Shown here piece after piece: positions 55,439 to 64,000 of a stretch of 64,000 nt of DNA. The stretch's first letter is position 1. Each line of letters opens with the position of its first letter. The translations under genes and the position numbers were made by a program. Origin of the DNA: Tsukamurella pseudospumae (lineage in GTDB: Bacteria > Actinomycetota > Actinomycetes > Mycobacteriales > Mycobacteriaceae). Location: the NCBI RefSeq assembly GCF_001575205.1, contig NZ_LSRE01000016.1:33874-97873 (forward strand), in the 5' to 3' direction. A model generated the notes under the pieces. That model was not told the DNA's origin. It worked only from the letters and a program-made list of their open reading frames with translations, and did not search any database.

Positions 55439-56461
55439 TCATTTTCGGTGCCACCATTTCCGACGCCCTTGAGCCTTGTCCGACTCGGCTCCGTTCGGCT
55501 TATATAGATCCGTTATATACAAGTCGGTTATACCAACATCGTTTAAGTAATCCTCGTCGATTTTGAGACGCGAAGGCTTAACCAGCGGAGGAGATTCCGG
55601 CGGGCGCGCTCGCTGTGCGGACTCCATTTCTGCGTCACCTCGCCATGCCCGCATTGCCGCGCGAGCCAGACCATCAGTGGACTGAAAGCGCTCCGAGCTG
55701 TCGATCGCCATTCCACGAGCGATCACCGAGTCGAGCCAGGCAAACTTCGGGTCCAGCTCGCCCGGACGAGGACGAGGCCTACGGGTATGAGCTACATACA
55801 GCTGCGGCATCGAGGTCGCACCAGGGAACGGCGGTCGGCCGGTCACGGCCTGCAGTAGCACGCCGGTCAATCCGTACACGTCCGTGGCCGGGCTCACCTG
55901 CCCGAAATCATCATCGAACTGCTCCGGCGCCATGTACTGCCACGTCCCCGCTCCGCGGGTGACGGTGCCCGAGCCGTCCACGGCCCGTGCCAGACCGAAA
56001 TCCAGTACCCGGACCGCGCCGTCACCGGCGACGAAGAGGTTCGCCGGCTTCACGTCGCGGTGGACCAGGCCTGCGGCGTGCGCGTGCGCCAGGCCAGCGG
56101 CCGCCTCGCTCACGATGCGCAGCGCGTTCTCCGGCGTTAGCGGACCACGTCCGATCAGCGCGCTCAGGTCCTGCCCCGCCAGCAGCTCCATCACCAGGTA
56201 GAACCGACCCGATCCGTCCACGCCGAAATCGAGTACTTCCGCGACATTGGGATGACCGCCGAGGTCGGCCATCGCTCGGGCCTCCCTGGTGAAACGCGCC
56301 ACCGCGTCGGGATCGCCGACGATGTGGTCGGCGATCACCTTCACCGCATATTCCCGGTTGGTCAACCACTGGTGGCGCGCCAACCACACCACTCCCATTC
56401 CGCCGCGGCCGAGCGTCGACAGCAACTCGTACCGGCCGTCGAGAACCTCACCTGCTTCCAT
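55439..56461 (-). CDS. Soluble Ser/Thr protein kinase
   Basis: 340 residues from ATG 56461 (GGGAGG upstream). Complete Hanks-type kinase domain: GRGGMG (18–23), Lys41, HRDVKPAN (134–141), DFG (154–156), APE (178–180). It lacks a membrane span or PASTA repeats. The short C-terminal tail carries a doubled ITDLY unit and a basic RRKWWHRK end; the DNA encoding the tail (55440–55580) is AT-rich. The kinase domain is clearly related to that at 56551–59055 (shared DVYGLT, WLDSVIARGM.IDSS), suggesting tandem duplication. Last gene of the signalling cluster. Confidence 0.92.
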   Translation of the reverse strand: MEAGEVLDGRYELLSTLGRGGMGVVWLARHQWLTNREYAVKVIADHIVGDPDAVARFTREARAMADLGGHPNVAEVLDFGVDGSGRFYLVMELLAGQDLSALIGRGPLTPENALRIVSEAAAGLAHAHAAGLVHRDVKPANLFVAGDGAVRVLDFGLARAVDGSGTVTRGAGTWQYMAPEQFDDDFGQVSPATDVYGLTGVLLQAVTGRPPFPGATSMPQLYVAHTRRPRPRPGELDPKFAWLDSVIARGMAIDSSERFQSTDGLARAAMRAWRGDAEMESAQRARPPESPPLVKPSRLKIDEDYLNDVGITDLYITDLYKPNGAESDKAQGRRKWWHRK

Positions 56462-56550
56462 CTGAACCTCCCGAAAAGGGCTCGCAATCCGCGGTCGTAC
56501 CCGCTGATTCCACAAACGCTTCGAAGTGCGCCAGAAGGGCACCTTCAGAT

Positions 56551-59055
56551 CTACTTCTCATCGCGCAGACGTGAACGATTACCGTCCGACGTACCCCCAC
56601 TCCGCCCGCCTCGAAGCAGAACCGGGCGCACAGCCCGCACGGACTTCTTCTCGGCACCATCGGCACCGCCGTCCATCCCACTCGCGTCCGCACCGCGGAT
56701 GCCCAACGCCTTCAGATCCTTGGCCGCGTTCTGCCGTCGTCGTGCCGCCAGATCGGCGAGGTTCTTCTGCGCCCAGGCGTTACCCGCTACCGCCGATCTG
56801 CGGTACCACTCCTCCGCCTCCGCGATCTCGTCCCTGGCCACCAGCAACGAGCCCAGACTGTCCATCGCCCAGTCGTTGCCCGCAGCTGCGGCTTTCCTGT
56901 ACCAGTTCTCGGCCTCCTCCATCTTTCCCGATGCCGCAAGCAGGTCTCCGAGGTTGTTCATGCCGTCGTCATCATCGGCGGCCGCGGCGATCCGGTACCA
57001 GACTTCCGCCTCGTTCGTCTCGCCTCGCTCCTCCAGGCGACCACCCAGAAGCGTCGCCGCCCGGCCGTTTCCAGCAGTCGCCCCTTTCCGATACCAGTTC
57101 TCCGCCTCGACAGTCTTATCCTGCTCGGCGAGGAGATCTCCCAGGATGACCATCGCCTCGTCATCCCCGGCCTCGGCCGCCTTACGGAACCAGGTCTCAG
57201 CCTCCTCCGATGCCGCCTTCTCCGCCAGCAGTAGGCCAAGATTGACCATCGCCTCAGATAATCCGGATTCTGCCGCCTTCCGGAACCACATCTCCGCCTC
57301 ATCCGGGTCGCCGCGGTCCTCCAGCAGCACCCCGAGATCGTTCATCGCCATGTCGATTCCGGCCTCAACCGCTGCGCGATAACAATTCTCGGCCTCACTG
57401 ACTTCGCCCTGTTCGTCCAACATCGCGCCGAGGAAGAAGTGTCCCCATTCATCTCCTCCGGCAGCGAACTGCCGCAAGCGTTCTCCGGCGGCCTCCTCGG
57501 AGTCGACACCGCGGAGGATCACGTCGAGAAGACTCTCCATCGCCGCGACGCTTCCCTCCCGGGCGGCGTTCCGGTACCACTGCTCCGCAGCATGCGTCCG
57601 ACCGAGGTCGTCGAGAAGGTCGCCGAGCCAACGCATCGCCGAACGATTCCCAGCGACAGCCGCCTTCCGTAACCATTCCTCGGCGTCGACCGCGTCGTTG
57701 CGACTCGCCAGTAGCCGCCCCAGATGGGTCATCGCCCAGCTGTTCCCGGCCGCCGCGGCCTTCCGGAACCACTGCTCCGCCTCGTCGACGTCGCCGCGCG
57801 CGGCCAGAAGCACACCCAGGTTGTGCATCGCCCACTGGTTCGCGCCGGCCGCAGCCTTCCGGTACCAAGTCTCGGCCTCCTCTCGATCTCCGCGCGCGTC
57901 GAGCAGGTCCCCGAGACTGACCATCGCGTCGATATCCCCCGCGGACACCGCCTCCCGGTACCACTTCTCCGCCTCCCGGACATCTCCACGCTCGTCCAAC
58001 AGATCGCCGAGATTGTCCATCGCGGAAACACTCCCCGCGGCGATCGCCTGCCGGAACCATCTCTCCGCCTGCTCGTGATCCCCTTCTTCCTGCAGCACGA
58101 GGCCGAGGACGCTCATCGCAGTGGGGCTGCCAGCGGCCGCGTCCTTCCGGAGCTTGCGAAGCTCGGCATCAGTGACGTTCCCCGGGCGTCGACCCGCCTC
58201 CTGTATCGACGGCGAATCACGCCAGGCCGTCTGAGCTGCCTCGGCGAGAGCAGCGACGGACGGATAACGATCCGAGCTGTCGATCGACATCCCCCTCGCG
58301 ATGACCGAATCGATCCACGTCAGTCGGGGGTCGCTCGCGCTCGCGCGCGGCCGCGGCACCGTCGTGTGCGCTACGAAGCACTGACCCCAGTCGTTGCCGG
58401 CGGAGGGGAACGGCCGGTGCCCGACCAGCGCCTCGAACAGCACACAGGTGAGTCCGTACACGTCCGTCGCAACGCCGATGGTGCCGAAGTCCGGGCTGAA
58501 CTGTTCCGGTGCCATGTAGGCGGGCGTGGCGGGCCTACCGGTGAAGGTCGCGGCATCGACCGCGCGCGCGAAGCCGAAGTCCAGGACCCTCGTCGATCCG
58601 CCTTCGGTCACGAAGATGTTGGCCGGTTTGACATCGCGATGAACCACTCCGGAGTCGTGGGCACACCCCAGGCCCGCCGCGGATTCGGACACGACTCGGA
58701 GAGCATCCGCCGGCGACATCGGCCCTCGCACGAGCCTGGCATCAAGGCCCTCCCCAATGAGCAGCTCCATCAGCAGGTAGAAGCGTCCCGCCCGATCCTC
58801 ACCGAAGTCTTTGACTGCCACCAGGTTCGGATGGCCATTCAGCCTGTGAATGGAGTTCGCTTCGAGGGCGAACCTCGCCACGGCATCCGGCGTGTCCGCG
58901 AGATGCTCGTGAATCACCTTCAATGCGGATTCCTGCGGCCGTCCGTCCGCCGCCTGCAGGAACTTGTGGCGTACTCGCCAGACGACTCCGTAGCCCCCGC
59001 TCCCCAACCGGGCAACCAGCTCGTACCGCCCGTCGATGACATCCCCGATGTTCAT
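56551..59055 (-). CDS. Ser/Thr protein kinase with C-terminal Sel1/TPR-like repeats
   Basis: 834 residues from ATG 59055. Kinase domain at about 8–280: GSGGYG, Lys46, HRDVKPAN (139–146), DFG (159–161), MAPEQF. From about 310 to 770 come 14 units plus a partial one, nearly all exactly 32 residues, with consensus AM..LG.LL...G...EAE.WYRKAA.AG. Such helical repeats bind proteins and probably hold substrates or partners. A basic tail rich in Arg and Gly ends the protein. No membrane span. The ATG overlaps the phosphatase stop as ATGA. Confidence 0.92.
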   Translation of the reverse strand: MNIGDVIDGRYELVARLGSGGYGVVWRVRHKFLQAADGRPQESALKVIHEHLADTPDAVARFALEANSIHRLNGHPNLVAVKDFGEDRAGRFYLLMELLIGEGLDARLVRGPMSPADALRVVSESAAGLGCAHDSGVVHRDVKPANIFVTEGGSTRVLDFGFARAVDAATFTGRPATPAYMAPEQFSPDFGTIGVATDVYGLTCVLFEALVGHRPFPSAGNDWGQCFVAHTTVPRPRASASDPRLTWIDSVIARGMSIDSSDRYPSVAALAEAAQTAWRDSPSIQEAGRRPGNVTDAELRKLRKDAAAGSPTAMSVLGLVLQEEGDHEQAERWFRQAIAAGSVSAMDNLGDLLDERGDVREAEKWYREAVSAGDIDAMVSLGDLLDARGDREEAETWYRKAAAGANQWAMHNLGVLLAARGDVDEAEQWFRKAAAAGNSWAMTHLGRLLASRNDAVDAEEWLRKAAVAGNRSAMRWLGDLLDDLGRTHAAEQWYRNAAREGSVAAMESLLDVILRGVDSEEAAGERLRQFAAGGDEWGHFFLGAMLDEQGEVSEAENCYRAAVEAGIDMAMNDLGVLLEDRGDPDEAEMWFRKAAESGLSEAMVNLGLLLAEKAASEEAETWFRKAAEAGDDEAMVILGDLLAEQDKTVEAENWYRKGATAGNGRAATLLGGRLEERGETNEAEVWYRIAAAADDDDGMNNLGDLLAASGKMEEAENWYRKAAAAGNDWAMDSLGSLLVARDEIAEAEEWYRRSAVAGNAWAQKNLADLAARRRQNAAKDLKALGIRGADASGMDGGADGAEKKSVRAVRPVLLRGGRSGGTSDGNRSRLRDEK

Positions 59056-59954
59056 CGCTCGCCCCTTCCGTCGATCGGACCCGCGGCGTGGTGGCCGCGA
59101 CGATACGCACGACGAGCGGCCCGCCCCAGAGCCACCCCTCCTGCAGCTGCAACCACGAAGGCGACCGCCAGCGCCGTCGGCATCACAGCGGGAGAACGCA
59201 CACCCGCGCGCAGTCGATCGACGGCGGCGATCGCGGGAACGATCCTGTCGACGACCAGCACTGTGACGTTGTCCCCGCCGCCTGCCCGGAGTGCCTCGCC
59301 GACCAACTTGCGACATGCCTCCTCGGCCGTCCCCGCTGCCGCGAGCACACTGTCGATCTGCACGGGGTCGAGCATGTTCGTCAAGCCATCGGTGCACACC
59401 AGCATTCGATCGCCGGCGGTGAACTGAACACGCGTGACGTCCGGTACCGCGTCGCCGGACATTCCCACGAAGCGTGAGACTCCTTTGAGACCATGCACTC
59501 TCTCGGCACGCTCGCGCGATACGTCTCCCGAAGCGATCAGGTCCTCCGCGTACGTGTGGTCCCGGGTGATCTGGCTGACGTGGCCGTCGCGGTACAGATA
59601 CGCCCGGCTATCTCCCAGGTGCGCCACGACGGCGTCACGGTCGGTCACGATCATCGCCACCGCGGTACTCCCCATTCCCTGCCGGTCGGTGCCCTGTCCG
59701 GCAGCCGACACTTCGCCCGAGAGCAGCGCCAGAGCCGACGCCACCCGAGTGCCATCGATCGGCTCGTCCAGTGATTCAAGCCGCCCGGGCAGAACGTCCA
59801 CGACCTGCTGCGCCGCGACCTCCCCCGCAGGAGCACCCGCGACCCCATCGGCGACCACGAAGACGCCCGTCGTCGAGTTCCCGGTGAATCGATCCTGGTT
59901 GGTCTTCCGCACCAGACCCGTGTCGGACATGCCGAACCACACGACGTCGGTCAC
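59052..59954 (-). CDS. PP2C-family Ser/Thr phosphatase (PstP-like) with one membrane span
   Basis: 300 residues. PP2C motifs in order: GLVRKTNQDRF, VFVVADGVAG, GMGSTAVAMI, VAHLGDSRAYLYRDG, MLVCTDGLTNML and GGGDNVTVLVVD; the metal-binding aspartates are intact. A single hydrophobic span (about 252–275) near the C-terminus is followed by a short Arg/His-rich tail, so there is no large extracellular domain. It would reverse phosphorylation by the three kinases encoded around it. GTG 59954 overlaps the FHA-kinase stop as GTGA. Confidence 0.93.
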   Translation of the reverse strand: MTDVVWFGMSDTGLVRKTNQDRFTGNSTTGVFVVADGVAGAPAGEVAAQQVVDVLPGRLESLDEPIDGTRVASALALLSGEVSAAGQGTDRQGMGSTAVAMIVTDRDAVVAHLGDSRAYLYRDGHVSQITRDHTYAEDLIASGDVSRERAERVHGLKGVSRFVGMSGDAVPDVTRVQFTAGDRMLVCTDGLTNMLDPVQIDSVLAAAGTAEEACRKLVGEALRAGGGDNVTVLVVDRIVPAIAAVDRLRAGVRSPAVMPTALAVAFVVAAAGGVALGRAARRAYRRGHHAAGPIDGRGER

Positions 59955-61255
59955 AGGGCCGCTCGCAATGCCGCGCCGAATTCCGCGGCAGTCGCTATCC
60001 GACCGTCCGAGCCCTCGATCAGCGCCTCGTCAATCACCTCGGCCAGCCGCGCCGGCACCTCCGCGGCACGGGCGCGGATCGGAACAGGATCCGTGTTCAA
60101 AATCGCCTTCATGATCGCGTGGGGTTCCAACGATTCGAAGTCCCGCACATAATCGCCACCGGTGAGCGCCCAATACAACGTGGCCGCGGTGGCCCACACG
60201 TCGACACGTGGCTTGGCGTACTTGAAGTTCTCGAACTGCAGCCTCGACATGAAGACGAAGGTGCCAATGGTCGCGTTGCTGAAACTCAAACCGCTGTAGC
60301 CGGCGAAGTCGAACGCCTTGGCCAGCCCGAAGTCCGCCAACTTCGCCCTGCGAGCACCATCGACGTTCGCGAGAAGGATATTCGCGGGCTTCACATCCCG
60401 ATGGACCAGGCCCTTCGCCACCCCCATCGCGGGCACCGACACCCGACGGTTGTGCGCGTACTCCAGGGCGTCCAGCACGTCTAGAGCGAGTGGAACCGCG
60501 ACGTCCGGGTTCAACGGTCCACGCCTCGCCACCAGATCATGGAGGCTTCCATCGGAGCAGAATTCACAAACCAGGAAGATCCGGCCGTCCTGCACCCCAC
60601 TATCGATACCCTTGACGATGTTCGGATGGTCGAGCGACATCAGAGCCGATACCTCCCGCAGAAAGTAAGCCTCTTCGCGCTCGCCCACCTCGACCGTGGG
60701 CAACATCATTTTCACAGCACACTCGCGGCCCTCGACGGTGTCCCTCGCGAGCAGGACGACGCCCTGACCTCCCTTCCCCAGCAGTCTCATCGGGGCGTAC
60801 CGGCGAGGCAGGCCCGCAACAATGCCGTCGTCGATCTCTTCCAACACGTCGCGGATCTGCGCGTCCGCCGACGCGACCGTGCGCCGCCCCCGATCCCCTT
60901 CGACCACGACCCGCAGCTCGACCGGCCCGACCCGGACGACGTCACCGTCGCGGAGCTCGCGCACGGGAAGGTCCAGCTTCGCCCCCTCCTCGGGAGTCTG
61001 CCCCTTGTCACGCGATCCGATCTTCTCGCCGTTGACGAAGGTTCCATTGAGACTGCCGAAATCACGGATCGAGGCCAGCGGCGGACTGATGTCGAACATG
61101 CAGTGCGTCCGCGAGATGTTCCGGGTCTCGGCGGTGTCCGGAATCGCGAGGGCGTGCCCCGATTTGCGGCCCAGAAAACAGGTGTCGCGCTCGACGTACT
61201 CGTACCGCCCTCGCGCGGGTCCCTCGTCGATGCTCAGCGTTACCTTCGCGTCCAC
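59951..61255 (-). CDS. FHA domain–Ser/Thr kinase fusion
   Basis: 434 residues from GTG 61255 (GAAGGAGAGG upstream). The N-terminal FHA domain (about 1–115) has the phosphothreonine-binding residues Arg30, Ser49, His51 and Asn70 (FLGRKSG, ISRTHCMF, SLNGTFVNG). Kinase domain: GKGGQGVV, Lys182, HRDVKPANI, ADFGLAKAF. The APE motif is not recognisable: the segment reads GTFVFMSRLQF. Other catalytic residues are intact, so activity is plausible. FHA domains are normally separate proteins or phosphatase partners in mycobacteria, so this fusion builds phospho-recognition into the kinase. Confidence 0.9.
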   Translation of the reverse strand: MDAKVTLSIDEGPARGRYEYVERDTCFLGRKSGHALAIPDTAETRNISRTHCMFDISPPLASIRDFGSLNGTFVNGEKIGSRDKGQTPEEGAKLDLPVRELRDGDVVRVGPVELRVVVEGDRGRRTVASADAQIRDVLEEIDDGIVAGLPRRYAPMRLLGKGGQGVVLLARDTVEGRECAVKMMLPTVEVGEREEAYFLREVSALMSLDHPNIVKGIDSGVQDGRIFLVCEFCSDGSLHDLVARRGPLNPDVAVPLALDVLDALEYAHNRRVSVPAMGVAKGLVHRDVKPANILLANVDGARRAKLADFGLAKAFDFAGYSGLSFSNATIGTFVFMSRLQFENFKYAKPRVDVWATAATLYWALTGGDYVRDFESLEPHAIMKAILNTDPVPIRARAAEVPARLAEVIDEALIEGSDGRIATAAEFGAALRAAL

Positions 61256-61296
61256 GTTCGCCTCTCCTTCATGCCACTTGCTTCGTTCACGTCCGA

Positions 61297-63516
61297 TCAG
61301 CCGCACCGTGCCGGGGGGAACTCCTTCGGCAACGCACCGAGAATCCCGTTGGCCACCCGGATCGCCGATGCGGACGCCGGATCAGCGTGCACCATCGTCG
61401 TGATCACCCACCGGCGGTCGACGACGATGGTGACCCAGGAGTTGATGCTCTGCTCGTTCGGCTTCTCGGCGGTACCGGTCTTGGCGGCCACCGTGCGCCC
61501 GTCGGCCTTGAGCCCCCGGGCGGTCCCGTCGGAGACCGCCCGCCGCATTCCCGCCAGGATCGTGTCCGCGACCCCCGACGGAAGCGGCCTCGTGCCGACC
61601 GTCGATCCGAACGTTCGTGCTTCGAACGCCCCCACGCCCCGGCAGTAGCCGTCGATGATCCGCGGTGCCGGCATACCGCCTCCGGGCCCTCCGGTCACCG
61701 CACGGATGACGATGCCCGTCGCGACCGCCATCGCAAGGACGTTGCCGCGCGAGCCCTCCTGCCCGATGGCCGTGCGTCCGAGCTGCGCGGCATCGAGCGC
61801 ACCCCGTCCGGTCCCCGGATCGATGCCGGACACCGCGAACTCGCCGATGTCGGAGGGAATCGTTTCTCCCGCACCGAAGTACGTCCGCGCGACCTCGTCC
61901 ATGCGACTCTGGCCAACCCGCACTCCGGCGAAGGCCGCCGTCGTGTTGCAGCTGAAGGCGAGCATGTCGACGATCCGGGTCGACGGGCACGTGAAGTCGC
62001 CCGAGTTCCGCAGAACCTCGCCGTCCGCGATGAACTCGAACGGCGGTGCGCCGGACATGTCGACCCCGTCGATCAGTGCCGCGGCGGCCGTGATGATCTT
62101 GAACACCGATCCCAAGGCAGCCTGATCCTGCCGAGCGGCCATCCGGGGTGGCAGAGCGGCGAGCGGCTTACCGCGGAAGTCATCGGGCACGACGTCGGTG
62201 GTGGCGTACAGCGCGTGGACCCTCCCCGTCTGCGCATCAATGACTGTGGCGGCTCCCTCGACGCCGTCCAGCGCGCGCGCCGCAGCGCCCTGAACCCGAG
62301 AGTCGATCGACGTCACGACATCGGCCCTCGAGCACGGCAAGGGCCGCACGACCACCAGTATCCGGTCCGCGACCGACGGTGCGCCGCCGCACGTGAGCTG
62401 GGCTGCGGCCGCGTCCTCGACCGCGTACTGCACACCTCCCCTGTGGACGAGACCCATCTCCGTATACAGCCGGCCTCCCGGGTACGTCCGGCGGCCGTCG
62501 GTTCCGGTCCCGGCGATCACGGCTCCGTCGAGAGTACGGATCTGGCCGCGCGGCATGTAGATCTGCGTCGCGTTGGCCACCGGAGGAACAACCAGGGCGA
62601 GCACCAACGACGCCGCGACGACGACCACCTGCGTCGCCCGTCGCAGAGCCGTCACGGTCCGCGCGAGCCTCGCGCGTCCGCCCACAAGCGGCTGCACGAC
62701 CGCGTCCGGTCCGGGCGCCAGACCGAGACACACTCCCACCGCGAAGGCCGACGACGTCAGCGCCGAAAACATCACCACGAGCAACGGCACGCCGAGCCCG
62801 GTGAGCGGCACGATGCCGACATTCGCCAGCAGTGCCCACGCCGCTTGGATCAGGACCATGACCCCGACCGCGGCACCGATGACGCCCCAGGGTCCGTCCC
62901 GGAAGAGCGGCCGGATCGCCGCGACCCCCAGGACACCCACGAGGAGTACCCCCACCGCGGCCATCACCGCCGATCCGGCATCCGCCGCGAAGACCATAGG
63001 AAGCAGATCGGACTCGCCGACCGGAACGCCCCGCGCGAATGGCGAGGTATCGATCCCGGAACCGATCAAGCCACCGTGCTGCATCGCCTCGAAGCCCGCA
63101 GCCATCTGCTTGTTGGGGGCGAACAGACTCAGGATCCGGCCCGGAATCCGGGTGGTGAGGTCGTCGATCCTGCTTGCGCCCACGACGATCACCACGGCGC
63201 TTACGAGGGTGGCGACGGCGCCGATGGGACGGCGCAACCAGCGGCCGGCCTTGACCAGGATCGCGCGCCCACCGAACGCCGCGTCCGCGACGATCACCAG
63301 ACCCACCGACGTGATCAGGAACGGTCCCGAATCGACGATCGCGAGGACCGCGAGATATCCGAGCGAACAGATTCCGAGGATCCACGACCGGCGGGAGGCG
63401 TAGGGGGATTCGGTCCCCGCCGTTCGGGCCGCGCCGATCGCCGAAAGTACGATTCCGATCGCGACGATGAACACCGTCCGGGTGAACTCCCCCGCCTGAA
63501 TACTCAACCCGCCTAC
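61297..63516 (-). pseudogene. SEDS (FtsW/RodA)–class B penicillin-binding protein fusion, 5' end lost to an IS element
   Basis: About 739 native residues. The first part holds the C-terminal half of a SEDS glycosyltransferase: GGLSIQAGEFTRTVFIV, QHGGLIGSGIDTSPF, GESDLLPMVFAADAGS, with several membrane spans. Residues of about 330 onward form a transpeptidase domain with SVFK (Ser481, Lys484), SCN (about 533) and KTGTAE. In intact SEDS proteins a further four or so spans precede GGLSIQ; here the sequence changes to IS30 DNA exactly there. The frame reads on to a TTG at 63549 within the transposase gene, so a truncated product is possible. It heads the kinase/phosphatase operon. Confidence 0.85.
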
Positions 63517-64000
63517 GGAAAGGGTGGCGATGTCAACTCGTGGAAGCAACAGCGCTGGTCAGTAGTAGTTTCTCGAACACCTCCCGGGGTGTGCGGAAGC
63601 CGAGGCAGGCTCGGGGGCGTTCGTTGAGTTCGCGGGCGATGGAGTCCAGGTAGGGCTGATGATCGGTGATCTCGGTGCCCTTGGGCAGGTACTCACGGAT
63701 CAACCCGTTGGTGTTCTCGTTCGTCGGCCGCTCCCACGGCGACCGCGGGTGGGCGAAGAAGATCGGCAGGTCCGCGGCGACGGTCACCGACGCATGCTCG
63801 GCCATCTCGGTGCCTTGATCCCAGGTCAGGCCCTGTTTCATGAACGCGGGCAGACCTGCCAGGTGGTCGATGAGCACGTCGGCGACACCGTCCGCGTGCT
63901 TCCCGCCGGGCAGCCCGAGGATCAAGGTGTAGCGGCTGGTCCGCTCCACCAGCGTCGCCGCAGCAGTCTTACCGTTCTTCCCCACGATCAGATCACCCTC
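63517..64000 (-). mobile_element. IS30-family insertion sequence (right part, runs off the edge)
   Basis: The transposase 3' end lies 16 bp inside a terminus that reads GGAAAGGGTGGCGATG from 63517, taken as the inverted-repeat end because SEDS coding similarity stops there. The other end and target-site duplication lie beyond 64000, so the boundary is an estimate to within a few bases. Confidence 0.75.
63533..64000 (-). CDS. IS30-family transposase (C-terminal part)
   Basis: The frame is open to the window edge (about 155 residues visible). DDE residues are recognisable: Asp in EGDLIVGKNG, Asp in GLTWDQGTEMAEH and Glu in NENTNGLIREYLPKG. LNERPRACLGFRTPREVFEKLL is the standard IS30 C-terminus. 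The N-terminal helix-turn-helix region is outside the window. The visible part has no frameshift, so the element may be active. Confidence 0.95.
   Translation of the reverse strand, partial: EGDLIVGKNGKTAAATLVERTSRYTLILGLPGGKHADGVADVLIDHLAGLPAFMKQGLTWDQGTEMAEHASVTVAADLPIFFAHPRSPWERPTNENTNGLIREYLPKGTEITDHQPYLDSIARELNERPRACLGFRTPREVFEKLLLTSAVASTS

Overview
The window is very GC-rich, densely coded actinobacterial DNA. Several features place it in the Mycobacteriales (Corynebacteriales): a CysM–CysO–Mec sulfur-carrier set, GlgE–GlgB, an LpqH-type (19 kDa antigen) lipoprotein, a 13E12/DUF222 HNH protein, a mycobacterial haemophore-like protein and many probably leaderless genes. Gene content and paralogue style fit Tsukamurella best, or a close relative (Gordonia, Rhodococcus, Dietzia). 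The genus is an inference. Comparisons with M. tuberculosis below rest on remembered gene order, not on a search.

Layout. 1–6.3 kb: 5' part of a large SF1-type helicase/ATPase, a DEAD-box RNA helicase and a FadD15-like acyl-CoA ligase. 6.4–9.4 kb: two coupled membrane proteins, tRNA-Leu(UAG), a 32-residue micro-protein, a cold-shock gene flanked by two copies of a short repeat, a haemophore-like protein and a small lipoprotein. 9.5–19.4 kb: a diguanylate cyclase and an LCP protein, then a compact block that mirrors M. tuberculosis Rv1330c–Rv1343c: rdgB, rph, an Rv1339-like MBL protein, rhomboid, cysM, cysO, mec, a DUF2017 protein and clpS. A divergent nicotinate/nicotinamide salvage pair, pncB–pncA, follows.

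19.4–39.1 kb is an accessory region lying between pncA and dinG, whose M. tuberculosis counterparts of pncB and dinG are neighbours. It holds a Phd/VapC-type toxin–antitoxin pair and a TetR-controlled hydrolase. A purine-catabolism operon (OHCU decarboxylase, HIU hydrolase, urate oxidase, NCS2 permease) and a glyoxylate-to-glycerate operon (hyi, glxR, gcl, glycerate kinase) share a related promoter region. Further genes are TetR/LysR-regulated oxidoreductase-type genes with strong palindromic operators, a deletion scar joining two broken genes, a frameshifted lipase, an MFS transporter and a VapBC pair. 39.1–46.2 kb returns to the conserved order: dinG, glgE, glgB and an MBL hydrolase.

46.2–55.4 kb: two LpqH-like lipoproteins, a 13E12-type HNH protein, a MocR regulator divergent from a flavin-binding oxidase, malate:quinone oxidoreductase with a divergent LysR gene, and a FadD36-like ligase. 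55.4–63.5 kb: a signalling and cell-wall cluster on the minus strand. In order of transcription it encodes a SEDS–penicillin-binding-protein fusion, an FHA–Ser/Thr kinase fusion, a PP2C phosphatase, a kinase with about 14 short helical repeats and a second soluble kinase. It resembles a re-fused version of the rodA–pbpA–pknA/B–pstP locus. The SEDS half is interrupted by an IS30-family element that runs off the right edge.

Across the window, start codons are often preceded at 6–7 nt by a TANNNT hexamer with no Shine–Dalgarno sequence, which I read as leaderless transcription. Many adjacent genes overlap by ATGA/GTGA (4 bp) or TGATG (1 bp).
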